Shown here: positions 17,276 through 28,006 of the stretch, in pieces | Position numbering within the stretch: position 1 is the first letter of the stretch | Layout: every line of letters starts with the position of its first letter | Source of the DNA: JBFWWP01 sp050246115 | Lineage (GTDB): Bacteria; Planctomycetota; UBA8108; UBA1146; JAJFFE01 | Direction: 5' to 3' | Length of the DNA stretch: 64,000 bases | Assembly (NCBI GenBank): GCA_050246115.1 | Contig: JBFWWP010000002.1 | Location: 304,609 to 368,608 of the forward strand | The notes under the pieces: model-generated | Told to the model about the DNA's origin: nothing | What the model saw: the letters and a program-made list of their open reading frames with translations, nothing else | Databases searched by the model: none | Translations under genes and position numbers: made by a program

Positions 17276-19225
17276 TCAGCTCTCGTCCGTCGGTCCCGCG
17301 CCCAGGTGAGTGCGAATCTCCTCGACGACGGCAGCGTTCGCCAGGGTCGTGACATCCCCGAGTTGCCGCGCTTCCGAGATGTCGCGCAGCAAGCGCCGCA
17401 TGATCTTCCCCGAACGCGTCTTGGGGAGGTCCTCGGTGAGGACGATCGAGGCGGGCTTCGCGATCGCGCCGATCTTCTTCGCGACGTGGTTGCGCAGCTC
17501 CTGGATCAGCGACTCGTCGCCGCGTACGTGCCCCTTGAGGGTGACGAACGCGGCGATGGCCTGACCGGTGCGTGGATCCGCGCGACCCACGACTGCGGCT
17601 TCCGCCACGGCTGGGTGGTCGACCAGTGCGGACTCCACTTCGGTGGTCGAGATGTTGTGTCCCGAGACCAGCATGACGTCGTCGACTCGACCGAGGAGCC
17701 AGTAGTATCCGTCGGCGTCGCGCTTGCAGCCGTCGCCCGCGAAATAGAGCCCCGGGAAACGACTCCAGTACACGCTCTCATAGCGTGCCGGGTCGGCGTG
17801 AATCGTTCGCAGCATCGATGGCCAGGGCCGCTTGATCACCAAGTAGCCACCGCCTCCAGGCGGCACGCTGTGACCTTGATCGTCGACGACGTCGACCTCG
17901 ATCCCAGGCATGGGTCGCGTCGCCGAGCCGGGTTTGGTCGGCACGATTCCCGGGAGCGGGCTGATCAGGATGCAACCCGTCTCCGTCTGCCACCACGTAT
18001 CGACGATGGGACACCGGGCTCGACCGACGTGCTCGTGGTACCACATCCAGGCCTCCGGGTTGATCGGCTCGCCAACGGTCCCGAGGAGCCGCAAGGAACT
18101 CAAGTCGTGTCGCGCGAGGTACTCCGGCCCCCACTTCATGAACGTGCGAATGGCGGTCGGCGCGGTGTAGAACACGGAGACGCCGTACTTCGCGATCAGC
18201 GCCCAGAAACGGTCCTTGTCTGGGTAGTCGGGACTGCCTTCGTAGATGACCGACGTGCAACCGTTCGCCAGCGGCCCGTAGACGACGTAGCTGTGTCCCG
18301 TGATCCAACCGCAGTCCGCCGTGCACCAGAAGACATCGCTGGGCTTGATGTCGAAGACCAGACGGTGCGTCGAAGCCACGCCGGTGAGGTAGCCGCCCGT
18401 CGAGTGAGCGATCCCCTTGGGACGGCCGGTGCTGCCCGAGGTGTACAGAATGAAGAGTCGATCCTCCGCGTCCATCGGCTCGGGCGGGCACTCGTCCGCC
18501 GCCGTGGCTACGAGATCGTGGAGCCAGTGATCGCGTCCCGGTCGCCAGGCGACGGCGTTGCGCGTGCGCCGCACGACCACTTGGTGCTCGACCGTGGGCG
18601 TACGCTCCAAGGCTTGATCGACGTTGTCCTTGAGCGCGACGATCGCACCGCGTCGCCACGCGCCATCGGCCGTGATGACGACGCGGCAGCGCGCGTCATT
18701 CATACGATCGGCCAGCGCATCGCTCGAGAACCCGCCGAACACGACGGAATGAGCGGCTCCGAGGCGAGCGCAAGCCAACATCGCGATCGGCAACTCGGGG
18801 ACCATGCCCAGGTAGATCGCCACCGTGTCGCCCTTACCGACCCCGAGCCCACGGAGCGCGTTCGCGAACCGGCACACGCGGACGAGGAGTTCTCGGTACG
18901 AGATCGTCTGGGTGTCGCCGGGCTCCCCCTCCCAGTGGAAGGCGACCCGGTCGCCAGCGGCGCGGGCGTGCCGGTCGAGGCAGCTCTCGGTGACGTTCAG
19001 GCGGCCGCCGACGAACCACTGGAAGAACGGCGCGTTCGAGTCGTCGAGCGCTAGCCTCCAGGGATGCATCCAGGTCAGGCGCCGCGCCTCGCTCTCCCAG
19101 TAGGAGATCGGGTCGGCCGCAGCACGGTCATAGATGTCGGCCGCCGCGTTGGCCGAGGAGGCGAACTCGCGCGATGGCGGAAACGTACGCTCCTCGCGGA
19201 GCAGGTCTTCGATCGGCTGCGACAT
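17276..19225 (-). CDS. acs: Acetyl-CoA synthetase (AMP-forming)
   Basis: A 649-residue enzyme that activates acetate to acetyl-CoA through acetyl-AMP. The ANL-family signatures are YTSGSTGRPKGI (nucleotide loop), WWQTETG and the hinge region DDVMLVSGHNISTTEVES. The C-terminal lysine is in LPKTRSGKIMRRLL, the site acetylated for regulation in other bacteria. The length is standard. ATG 19225 (MSQPIEDLL) has AGGAGAG just upstream, and the frame extending to 19363 covers a hairpin and is not coding. It is convergent with the epimerase gene and downstream of the zinc peptidase gene. Confidence 0.96.
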   Translation of the reverse strand: MSQPIEDLLREERTFPPSREFASSANAAADIYDRAAADPISYWESEARRLTWMHPWRLALDDSNAPFFQWFVGGRLNVTESCLDRHARAAGDRVAFHWEGEPGDTQTISYRELLVRVCRFANALRGLGVGKGDTVAIYLGMVPELPIAMLACARLGAAHSVVFGGFSSDALADRMNDARCRVVITADGAWRRGAIVALKDNVDQALERTPTVEHQVVVRRTRNAVAWRPGRDHWLHDLVATAADECPPEPMDAEDRLFILYTSGSTGRPKGIAHSTGGYLTGVASTHRLVFDIKPSDVFWCTADCGWITGHSYVVYGPLANGCTSVIYEGSPDYPDKDRFWALIAKYGVSVFYTAPTAIRTFMKWGPEYLARHDLSSLRLLGTVGEPINPEAWMWYHEHVGRARCPIVDTWWQTETGCILISPLPGIVPTKPGSATRPMPGIEVDVVDDQGHSVPPGGGGYLVIKRPWPSMLRTIHADPARYESVYWSRFPGLYFAGDGCKRDADGYYWLLGRVDDVMLVSGHNISTTEVESALVDHPAVAEAAVVGRADPRTGQAIAAFVTLKGHVRGDESLIQELRNHVAKKIGAIAKPASIVLTEDLPKTRSGKIMRRLLRDISEARQLGDVTTLANAAVVEEIRTHLGAGPTDES

Positions 19226-19287
19226 TGCGCTCTCCTCTCGCCCGAGGCCAGCGCGCACTGCGCTTGCCTGGGGACCTGGATTCCCTC

Positions 19288-19315
19288 CAAGGGGGCTCTT
19301 CGCAAAGCCCCCTTG
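19288..19315 (-). terminator. GC-rich hairpin after the zinc peptidase gene, before acs
   Basis: CAAGGGGGCT (19288-19297) and AGCCCCCTTG (19306-19315) form a perfect 10-bp stem with an 8-base loop. It lies between the end of the peptidase gene and the acs start, both on the minus strand. No T-run follows, so it could be a terminator or an acs leader structure. Confidence 0.45.
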
Positions 19316-19420
19316 CGGCGGTCGCGGCGTTCCGGCGGCGAGCTCCGAGCGGTGGATCGTCAACCGCGCCCGGATCTTGCGCGCCCCGGTGCACCGGTTG
19401 CTCCGGCCCGGCGCGCGCCG

Positions 19421-20119
19421 TCACTCGCGGTTCGAGGAGCCGCCGATCATGCCGAAACGAGCGAGATAGTACAGCAGGGTCGCCAAGGATTGGACTGCGG
19501 CGGCCACGTAAGTCATGGCAGCTGCCGTCAGAACCGCCGACACCCCGCGCTGATCCTCGCTCGAAACCGCCAGACCCGAGTCGATGAGGACTCGTTTCGC
19601 GCGTCGTGAGGCGTCGAACTCGACCGGCAGCGTGATGAGCTGAAACAGCACGATCGCGCTGAAGGCGAGGATGCCGAGGAACGCGAGCGCTGGGCTGTTG
19701 AGGATCATCCCGGCGATCAGCAGGGGGATCGAGATCCAGGACCCGATCGACGCGGTCGGGACGGCGATGGAGCGCAGCTCGAGCGGTGCGTACTTGGCCG
19801 CGTGCTGGATGGCGTGCCCGGCTTCGTGAGCGGCAATCGCCAAGGCGGCCACGCTGCGCCCGCGATAGACGTCCGGCGAGAGCCTCAGGGTGGAACTCCG
19901 CGGATCGTAGTGATCGCTCAAGAAGCCGTGAGAGGGCTCGATGCGAACGCCTTGGACGCCGGCGGCCCGCAGCACGGCCTCGGCCGTCTCGTAGCCGGTG
20001 AGTCCGCGCTGATTCGGGCGCCGCGACCACGTGGCCACCGCGCTCTTTACCCAGAGCTGGGCGGCGAACGCGACCAGCAGGGCAGGGCCGACGTACAGGA
20101 AGTACTTGGGATCGAACAT
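19421..20119 (-). CDS. Membrane zinc metallopeptidase, YugP family
   Basis: A 232-residue membrane protein with a zinc-binding HEAGHAIQH motif (residues about 98-106). Hydrophobic segments lie near the N-terminus (residues 5-25), at about 120-165 and near the C-terminus. The layout and the block ATLRLSPDVYRGRSVAALA-like match the Zn_peptidase_2/YugP family, putative membrane proteases whose substrates are not known. ATG 20119 starts MFDPKYFLYVGPALL. It is divergent from the ArsR fusion gene. Confidence 0.85.
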   Translation of the reverse strand: MFDPKYFLYVGPALLVAFAAQLWVKSAVATWSRRPNQRGLTGYETAEAVLRAAGVQGVRIEPSHGFLSDHYDPRSSTLRLSPDVYRGRSVAALAIAAHEAGHAIQHAAKYAPLELRSIAVPTASIGSWISIPLLIAGMILNSPALAFLGILAFSAIVLFQLITLPVEFDASRRAKRVLIDSGLAVSSEDQRGVSAVLTAAAMTYVAAAVQSLATLLYYLARFGMIGGSSNRE

Positions 20120-20347
20120 CGAGCGCGTGCCTCCTTCGGTTGGGGCGCGGGCGCCGCCTCGTATGCCGCGGGGGCGCCCCGTTCCCGGGAACTGGAAAGA
20201 TGACTACTTCCGGCCCCTCCGGCAAGAGATGAAGGGCGACGCGAGGATGGACGATCGAGCGGGTCTCGGCGCTCCCGAACGACCCAAGAAATTTTCGGAA
20301 CTCCTGGAATTTCATGCCTTGATCGATGGATCGCGGTATGTTGATAT

Positions 20348-21376
20348 ATGCCCATGGAGAACGCGATCCAGAGCCTGTTCAAGCTCCTGGCCGACGAGAA
20401 TCGGCTGCGCCTGCTGGTACTCCTCGAGGACGAAGAGCTCGCCGTCCAGGAGATCGTCGCGGCGACTGGCCTGGGGCAGTCGACCGTCAGCCACCACCTG
20501 GCGCTCCTTCGGTCTGCCGGACTGATCCAGGACCGACGGGAGGGCACCTGGACGTTCCACCGTCTGGCGCGGCCCGGACACCCAGGAGCGCTGAAACCCG
20601 AGCTGTGGGGATTGGTGCGGGAGTACCTGCACACCGAACTCGCGCAGAAGGACCGGGCCGAGCGCCAGCGGGTGCTGGCGGCACGGCGCGAGCGGACCCG
20701 GGTGGCGCACGACCGGCTGGCGGGTGACTGGCGGCGGCTGGGCGAGGACCTCGAACACGGCTCGCTGCGAGCGGAGGTGCTGGCCGCGCTGGTTGCCCCG
20801 GGTCTGGTGGTCGCCGACCTCGGGTGCGGAGCCGGCTTCTTGACCCGTTACCTCTCGGGGCGGGTGGGGCGGGTCATCGCGGTCGACCAGTCGGCCGCAA
20901 TGCTGCAGGAGGCGCGGAACACCCCCGGGGCGAATGCGCGCGTGGAGTACCGACAGGGAGAACTGCATGCGCTCCCCATCGACACTGGGGAGGTCCAGGC
21001 GGTGTTGGCCAACTTGGTGCTGCACCACATCGCGGACTTCAACCCCGTGCTGCGCGAGATCGCACGGATCCTGAGGCCGGGCGGGATGGTCGTCATTTCG
21101 GACCTTCGGCCGCACCGAGAGGAATGGATGCGCGAGGATTTTGCCGACCTCCGCCTCGGCATTGATCCCGAGGAACTCGTGCGCGCCTTCGATCCCGAAG
21201 TCTTCGGACAGATCGAGGAGATCCCCGTCGAGGACCGATACCGAATGAAGGGCCCCGGCGGTCGGTGCGCGCGCCTGGAGTTGTTCATGATCCGCGCCGT
21301 GAAGCACTCGGACCAGGCCTCACTCGGTCGTGCCGAGCGCACCGCAGGAACCTTGGCGCGCACCACGACCCCATGA
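20348..21376 (+). CDS. ArsR-type regulator fused to a SAM-dependent methyltransferase domain
   Basis: A 342-residue two-domain protein. Residues 1-80 are an ArsR/SmtB winged helix ([17 protein letters not shown], then [18 protein letters not shown]). Residues 150-255 are a class-I methyltransferase fold with [16 protein letters not shown] as the SAM loop. It lies 46 bp upstream of ahcY on the same strand. ArsR-family proteins are known to control the SAM cycle in response to S-adenosylhomocysteine (SahR in Proteobacteria). A fused methyltransferase fold could serve as the SAM/SAH sensor, which is inference. ATG 20348 or 20354 may be used. No ribosome site is evident, so the mRNA could be leaderless. 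Confidence 0.85.
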   Translation: MPMENAIQSLFKLLADENRLRLLVLLEDEELAVQEIVAATGLGQSTVSHHLALLRSAGLIQDRREGTWTFHRLARPGHPGALKPELWGLVREYLHTELAQKDRAERQRVLAARRERTRVAHDRLAGDWRRLGEDLEHGSLRAEVLAALVAPGLVVADLGCGAGFLTRYLSGRVGRVIAVDQSAAMLQEARNTPGANARVEYRQGELHALPIDTGEVQAVLANLVLHHIADFNPVLREIARILRPGGMVVISDLRPHREEWMREDFADLRLGIDPEELVRAFDPEVFGQIEEIPVEDRYRMKGPGGRCARLELFMIRAVKHSDQASLGRAERTAGTLARTTTP

Positions 21377-21422
21377 ATCGATCCCGAAACCGAACATTTC
21401 TTTGAAACGCGAAAGGACGCAC

Positions 21423-22736
<1,314 letters not shown>

Positions 22737-22758
22737 GCCCCTAGCGTCGACGCGCTGA

Positions 22759-22780
22759 GCCCGCGGCGAGAGCCGCGGGC
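22759..22780 (+). terminator. Hairpin after ahcY
   Basis: GCCCGCGGC (22759-22767) and GCCGCGGGC (22772-22780) form a perfect 9-bp stem with a GAGA tetraloop, 22 bases after the ahcY stop. There is no T-run. It is probably a terminator or 3' stabilising structure. The remaining 355 bp up to the HDOD gene hold no gene or site that I can support. Confidence 0.6.
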
Positions 22781-23135
22781 CGTGACCCAGAGCGCGTTGT
22801 GGGGCGACCGAACTCGAAACTCGTCCGAGGGATCCGCGGCCAGCTGCTGCGGGTCCCTCGGTTCGTTTCCCACGGGTCCGAAGCAGCCGCGTTGCCGTAC
22901 TCCCGCCACGCGGACTCGCGGCCGACGTTGCGGGGTCACCGATCGAGCGTCACAGCCGGGGAGCGGCGCCGGGCCGAGCGAATCGGAACTCGCGAACGCG
23001 CGGCCCATTCCGTCGCGCCGACTCCGGCGGCATTCCCTCAAGAATGCCGCGTAGCAGGACCGATCAAAGGGCGTGTGGAGAACGATCCAGGTCGAGACCG
23101 CTCGGCATTCGGAGTCTCGAGGGCGTGGAGTTATC

Positions 23136-23966
23136 GTGGAGCCAACCCAATCGCGGGTTCTCAAGGACTTACGCATCCCGAGCTTTCGGGAGAACACTCA
23201 CCGCATCCTGCGGCTCACGGGCGATTCCTCCGCGAACAGCAAGGACTTCGCGCGGCTCATCGTGGTCGACCCGGGCCTTTCGACCCAAGTCCTCAAGCTC
23301 GTGAACTCGGCGCTCTACGCACTGCGGCGGCGTGTGACCTCGATCCCCGAAGCTTGTGTGCTGCTCGGGCTCCGCAACCTGCGGTCCCTGTGTCTCGCGG
23401 GTGCGCTCGCCGACGAACTCGCGGAAGGTACCCGACGCGAGATCTCGGCGTGCTGGGAGTACTCCCTGCTGACGGGCGGCGTCGCCCAGCACCTGGCCCA
23501 AGTGATCTGCCCCGAGGCGGAGGCCGATGTGTCGGCCGCGGGTTTGCTCCATGCCGTCGGCCTCATCGCGCTCCTGGGCACCGAACGCGTCGGCTACGAG
23601 GCGATCATCGAGGCGGCCCAAGCTCGCGCCGTCGACTGGAGCGTCGTCGAGCGGGAGCAGCTGCGAACGGACCACGCGGAGGTGGCCGAGGCGATCGGAC
23701 GCCGTTGGAAGCTCCGCGATGAAGTGTGCGAGCTACTCGGAGGATGGGAGCGGCTGTGTTCGGGGGCTGGGACTCCGGGCCTCTGCCTCGCCGTGGCTTC
23801 GGCTTGGGTGCAGATCCAGCGGCCGTCGTTTCAGCACTTCGCCAATCCAACGGGGAGGCTCGCCATGCTTCGAGGCGACTATGCGGGTGAAATGGCGGTC
23901 GTCGAGAGTCAACTCGAACCGGCGCTCGAAAGAGCTTCACTGCAGTTGGAGATCCTACGCCGATGA
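23136..23966 (+). CDS. HDOD domain protein
   Basis: A 276-residue cytosolic protein. Residues about 10-205 fit the HDOD fold, a non-catalytic relative of HD phosphohydrolases used in signalling: [40 protein letters not shown] and [12 protein letters not shown]. The last block is where a true HD enzyme would carry HD, and it reads LHAVG here. GTG 23136 has GGAG 6 bases upstream. Its stop overlaps the start of the hybrid kinase (ATGA), so the two are coupled. The molecular role is unknown. Confidence 0.85.
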   Translation: MEPTQSRVLKDLRIPSFRENTHRILRLTGDSSANSKDFARLIVVDPGLSTQVLKLVNSALYALRRRVTSIPEACVLLGLRNLRSLCLAGALADELAEGTRREISACWEYSLLTGGVAQHLAQVICPEAEADVSAAGLLHAVGLIALLGTERVGYEAIIEAAQARAVDWSVVEREQLRTDHAEVAEAIGRRWKLRDEVCELLGGWERLCSGAGTPGLCLAVASAWVQIQRPSFQHFANPTGRLAMLRGDYAGEMAVVESQLEPALERASLQLEILRR

Positions 23967-25843
23967 GCGCGACGAACGATCCCTTGCGAGTCGGAAAGAC
24001 CATCGTCGAGGACGCCCTGAGGAGCCTTCTGGGAAGTCACGACGTCGAGTGGATCAGCTCCCCACGGGGGCGGGTGTTCGCCTTCTACCGCAACACGGTG
24101 CGCCAGTCCCTCGCCTTCAACGCGAGCGAGTTGCAGGTCTCGGCGAGCGACGACTCTGCGCGCGTCCATCTACTCGACCGAGTGCAGTCCCGGGTCGACA
24201 CCGGGCGCCACCGTGACGTTTCGCCGGCGAGAACGGCGGCCGCAGGGGCCTCCCCGGATGACAACCTCCTGGGAATGGTGCTCGCGTCCCACGACGTGCT
24301 CTTCGAGGTAGCGCCGGACGGCACGCTGCGTTTCCTGTCGCCCGCGTGGACGCGGTTGGTCGGGCACGACGTGGCCGACTCGCTGGACCAGAACCTCCTG
24401 GACTACGTCCATCCCAACGACCACGAGGCGCTGAGACGTTTTCTGGAGACTCTGCTCGCGGGTGAAGACGGTCGTCGCGAAGAGCAAGATGTTCGCATTC
24501 GCTGCGCCAGCGGAGAGTGGCGGAACTTCGCGGTCAGCGTGGACCGTCGCTATGAGATGGACGGCACCACCGTGTGCTCCCTCTACGGTACGCTGCACGA
24601 CACGACCGAGACCAAGAAGAAGGAGCAGGAGCTTCTGGCCGCCAAGCTCGTGGCCGAGCGAGCGACCCGCGAGAAGTCACTGTTCCTGGCGACCATGAGT
24701 CACGAGATTCGCACGCCAATGAACGGGATCTTGGGCATGGTCTCCTTGCTGCTCGAGACCGAGCTCGGCGAGGACCAACGCAACTACCTCCGCATCATGG
24801 AACAGTCCGGCCACACACTGCTCGAGATCATCAACGACATTCTCGACATGTCGAAGATCGAGGCGGGCAAGCTGGAACTCGAGTCGCGCCCCCTCGACCC
24901 CGGACAGCTGGTGCGGGACGCCGTGGCGCTCCTCCAGAGCAAGGCGCTCGAGAAGGGGTTGACCCTGGTCGCAGAGCTCGACCCCGAGTTGCCATCATCG
25001 GCGTGCGGGGACAGCACACGGCTGAGTCAAGTGCTGGTCAACCTGGTGGGGAATGCCCTCAAGTTCACGGAGCGTGGTGGCGTTACGATTCGCGTTCGCC
25101 GAGAGAGCGAAGATCGGACGCGCGTCGTCCTGAAGTTCTGCGTACAGGACACCGGCATTGGTATCCCAGCGAGTCGCCAAGCGGCCATCTTCCAGGGGTA
25201 CTCGCAGGCCGAACTGAGCACGGCGCGTCGCTTCGGGGGTACCGGGCTCGGCCTCGCCATCTCGCAACGGCTGGTCGAACTCATGGGCGGGCGCATTGGC
25301 GTCGAGAGCGAGCCGGGTCAAGGGAGCACCTTCTGGTTCACGGTGGCTCTGCAGCGCAACGTGGCCCGAGAAGAAGTGGCCGCCGCCAGCAAGAAGCCGG
25401 CCTCACGGGCGGCGAGCCTTGCGGGCTTCCGGGTCCTGCTCGCGGACGACAACCAGGTCAATCTGATCGTGGCGTCGACGATGCTACGCAAGGCCGGTTG
25501 CGACGTGGTCATGGTGAAGGACGGTGCCGCGGCCGTCGAATCGGTGCGCGCGCAGCGCTTCGACGTCGTGCTCATGGATGTTCAGATGCCGGTTCTCAAC
25601 GGCGTGGAGGCCACGGCCCGCATTCGGTCGCTCGAGGAAGCCCAAGACCACAGCGGGCTGCCGTACGAAGGGCGTCTGCCGATCATCGCACTGACCGCGG
25701 GCGTGACCGCGGAGGAGCGCGAGCGCTGCAGCGAGGCGGGTATGGACGCGTTTCTCGGCAAACCGCTCGAGCGGGGTGCGTTGCTGACTCTGGTGGGCGA
25801 GAAGGCACGAGCATTTCGACGAACCATGGCGAGCCTAGCGTAG
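23963..25843 (+). CDS. Hybrid sensor histidine kinase/response regulator with PAS domain
   Basis: A 626-residue soluble kinase with no membrane helix. It has an unassigned N-terminus (1-95), a PAS domain (about 100-215, [20 protein letters not shown]), a coiled linker, and a DHp domain with the phosphorylated His at residue 247 in [15 protein letters not shown]. The ATPase domain follows, with GNALKFT, DTGIGIP and [10 protein letters not shown]. The C-terminal receiver domain has the acceptor Asp at residue 539 in VVLMDVQMP and lysine in FLGKPL. The start overlaps the HDOD gene by 4 bp. The input is probably intracellular. Confidence 0.94.
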   Translation: MSATNDPLRVGKTIVEDALRSLLGSHDVEWISSPRGRVFAFYRNTVRQSLAFNASELQVSASDDSARVHLLDRVQSRVDTGRHRDVSPARTAAAGASPDDNLLGMVLASHDVLFEVAPDGTLRFLSPAWTRLVGHDVADSLDQNLLDYVHPNDHEALRRFLETLLAGEDGRREEQDVRIRCASGEWRNFAVSVDRRYEMDGTTVCSLYGTLHDTTETKKKEQELLAAKLVAERATREKSLFLATMSHEIRTPMNGILGMVSLLLETELGEDQRNYLRIMEQSGHTLLEIINDILDMSKIEAGKLELESRPLDPGQLVRDAVALLQSKALEKGLTLVAELDPELPSSACGDSTRLSQVLVNLVGNALKFTERGGVTIRVRRESEDRTRVVLKFCVQDTGIGIPASRQAAIFQGYSQAELSTARRFGGTGLGLAISQRLVELMGGRIGVESEPGQGSTFWFTVALQRNVAREEVAAASKKPASRAASLAGFRVLLADDNQVNLIVASTMLRKAGCDVVMVKDGAAAVESVRAQRFDVVLMDVQMPVLNGVEATARIRSLEEAQDHSGLPYEGRLPIIALTAGVTAEERERCSEAGMDAFLGKPLERGALLTLVGEKARAFRRTMASLA

Positions 25844-25853
25844 GAACGAACCC

Positions 25854-26300
25854 TTGACCGAGAAGACTGCCCCGAGCGCAAGCCCGAAGTGCGTCGTCGT
25901 CGTCGACGACAGCCCGCTAGCCCTGCGGCTCGTCAAGCATGCGCTGGCGCAGCTGGGCGACTATCTCGTTCTGTGTGCAGCGGGTGCGCCCCAAGCGCGC
26001 GATCTCCTCCTGCGGCACAAAGTGGACTTGGCCATCGTCGACATCGTGATGCCGCACGAGAGTGGCTTCGATCTCGCGCGGTGGCTGCGCTCCCAGCCGA
26101 AGTTCGCCCAACTACCGATTCTGTTCTTCACCGCCGACGCCGTTTCGGAGACGGTCCGGGAGGCCGCGAGCTTCGGACGAATGGACTATCTGCTCAAGCC
26201 GCTGAAGCCAAGCCTGCTGCGGGACAAAGTGGAGCGCTTGCTGGCAACGGAGCCGGCGCCGGAAGCAACGTGCGCAGATGGCCCTGCTTCGATCGCGTGA
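25854..26300 (+). CDS. Single-domain response regulator
   Basis: A 148-residue CheY-like receiver with no output domain. The acidic pocket is VVVVDDSPLAL, the phosphorylated Asp is residue 63 in AIVDIVMP, the switch Thr is in LFFTAD and the lysine is in LLKPLKP. TTG 25854 is the start, with TAGGAACG just before it, 10 bp after the kinase gene. It probably takes phosphate from the preceding hybrid kinase and completes the HDOD-kinase-regulator operon. Confidence 0.9.
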   Translation: MTEKTAPSASPKCVVVVDDSPLALRLVKHALAQLGDYLVLCAAGAPQARDLLLRHKVDLAIVDIVMPHESGFDLARWLRSQPKFAQLPILFFTADAVSETVREAASFGRMDYLLKPLKPSLLRDKVERLLATEPAPEATCADGPASIA

Positions 26301-26423
26301 GTGGCGACGCGGGCACACTGAGCGTGAGAACCACGTCACGACTTGCGCTCGGCGGTGGCCAGCTCACCTGGGGCCATCGACGACCGTGACCTGCTGAACG
26401 CCCGAACGAACGAGGAACACGCG

Positions 26424-26930
26424 ATGGCGAAACTAGGTCCAGATCAAGCGCATTTCAGGAGCCCCGTTGGGGAGAACCTATACCCAAGTCGATCGCGGCG
26501 CGTGCTTGACTTGGGACTCGGGTCGAGCCAACGGATCGCGGAAACGGGCCGAGTCCCTGGGTCGAGGCATGGGGGCTTCACGATGATCGAGTGCGTGCTC
26601 GCCATCTTGATCGTGGGGGGCGCACTGGTCGTCGGCATCGAGCTCATGGGGGCTCATGCCAGTGCCGTCGAGGGTCAGGACGCTGCGCTCGCCGCCGAGC
26701 TCAGTTTGCTCAACGAAGTCGAGAAGGTACGCCTCGAGGACTACGACACCTTGGCAACGACGACGTTCGCGCCGGACAGCGACTATCCGGACGTCGAGGT
26801 TTGCCACGAGGTCGAGTCATGGTCCGCCAAGTGTAGCACTGTGCGCTGCGTGGTTCGCTGGCGCAAGCCGTCGGGCGAGTACGTGACACGATCGGTGACC
26901 ACCCTGCGCTGTGAGGGGGTGACGCCATGA
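26424..26930 (+). CDS. Type IV prepilin-like protein (PilV/GspI-like)
   Basis: A 168-residue protein with a long (about 50-residue) leader before the prepilin cleavage motif G-FTMIECVLAILIVGG, with the conserved Glu at +5 followed by the hydrophobic helix. The rest is a small globular domain with four cysteines. PilV/GspI-type minor pilins look like this. ATG 26424 follows GAGG, and the ATG at 26583 inside the motif is too late to be the start. It is the first of four overlapping prepilin-like genes and overlaps the next by 4 bp. Confidence 0.8.
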   Translation: MAKLGPDQAHFRSPVGENLYPSRSRRVLDLGLGSSQRIAETGRVPGSRHGGFTMIECVLAILIVGGALVVGIELMGAHASAVEGQDAALAAELSLLNEVEKVRLEDYDTLATTTFAPDSDYPDVEVCHEVESWSAKCSTVRCVVRWRKPSGEYVTRSVTTLRCEGVTP

Positions 26931-28006
26931 GGCAGCTGGAAAGAACCCGGGGCGTGACGCTCCTCGAGTTGCTGCTCGTGGTGGCCGTCGTCGGCGCCCT
27001 CAGCACGACGCTGTGGTTGACCACGAGCACGGTCCTGGCGCGGACCGATGGGAATCGCGCCCGGGAGAATCGTATCCAGGACGTGCGCGCGACGCTGTCC
27101 GAGATCACGCGTGCGATTCGCTTGGCCGACGAGGTACCGATTGCAACGAACGGGGAACTGGTCGTGCGCTCGCGCTACTTCGCGGATGACGACGACGAAT
27201 TGGAGCGGGTGCGGTACGTGTTCAAGACCGGCGGGCTGTACCGCCAGGTGGCGCTGGACGGCGTCAGCTACGACGCCGGAACCCTGATCCTCCGGGACAT
27301 CGATGCGTTCGCGGCCTTCAACTTTCGTCTCATCGACAGCTTCGAGCCGAGCGTGTATGGCGTGAACCTGCTGCTCCAGACCGTGGGTGATGTGCTCTCC
27401 TACGATACGGCCGTGCAGACGGTCTATGACGTGCTCAGTCTGGGGGCCGTCGATCTGGATCTGGTGAGCAGCTACGACGAGTCGCTCGGGGCGGTGGTCG
27501 TTCGCCCGCTCTTGGGATTGGGGGGAAACGTGACGGTCGCACCGACCCTGCCCGGAGAAGACCTGAGCATCCGCACGCGATTCACCCCACAAGGCGCGGG
27601 AGGAGAATACGCTTTGGTATACGGGGACGCCGACGACGGCGTGTTGCTCGTGTTCAAGTCGGACGGAACCCTCGCGCTGCAGCGAACCAGTGGTGGCTCG
27701 GTCCAAGGGCAAAGCGCCATCGCGGGCCCGTGGGAGGTCGGGCGGACCTACGACATCGCCCTGTCGTTCGATGAGGCCATGGCGACGACGATCATCCGAG
27801 ACGGGACCAACGTCCTGGGGCAGGCGCGAGTCGGGCGGGGCTCCGTCAGGAACGGGAAGGTCCATTTCGTCGGTCGGAGGGACCTCCAGGCCGGACAGTG
27901 GGATGATCTGTTCGTCGGTTGGGACCTGGTGCGCGTCGACCTGACGTTGGACCTCGGGGCTGGGGCTGAGAGTTTCGTGCTGAAGGTGGGGCCGCGCTCA
28001 TGGTAA
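26927..28006 (+). CDS. PilW/GspJ-like prepilin with a C-terminal LamG-like domain
   Basis: A 359-residue protein. The N-terminus has a short leader and the motif G-VTLLELLLVVAVVGAL. A GspJ-like region follows (residues 35-130). Unusually, residues about 195-335 form a jelly-roll-like stretch typical of LamG/concanavalin domains (LSIRTRFTPQG, YALVYGDADDGVLLVF, WDDLFVGW). The start overlaps the previous gene (ATGA), and its end overlaps the next by 7 bp. It is probably exported and assembled as a minor pseudopilin. The extra domain suggests binding to sugar or protein, which is inference. Confidence 0.75.
   Translation: MRQLERTRGVTLLELLLVVAVVGALSTTLWLTTSTVLARTDGNRARENRIQDVRATLSEITRAIRLADEVPIATNGELVVRSRYFADDDDELERVRYVFKTGGLYRQVALDGVSYDAGTLILRDIDAFAAFNFRLIDSFEPSVYGVNLLLQTVGDVLSYDTAVQTVYDVLSLGAVDLDLVSSYDESLGAVVVRPLLGLGGNVTVAPTLPGEDLSIRTRFTPQGAGGEYALVYGDADDGVLLVFKSDGTLALQRTSGGSVQGQSAIAGPWEVGRTYDIALSFDEAMATTIIRDGTNVLGQARVGRGSVRNGKVHFVGRRDLQAGQWDDLFVGWDLVRVDLTLDLGAGAESFVLKVGPRSW

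Noticed and set aside
17306..19054. 582-residue frame antisense to acs
   Set aside because: Mirror frame rich in Arg, Asp and Gly. acs is certain.
20120..20347. SAH riboswitch upstream of the ArsR-methyltransferase/ahcY operon
   Set aside because: I looked for the conserved GC-rich core and did not see it. The 46-bp gap before ahcY is too short to hold one.
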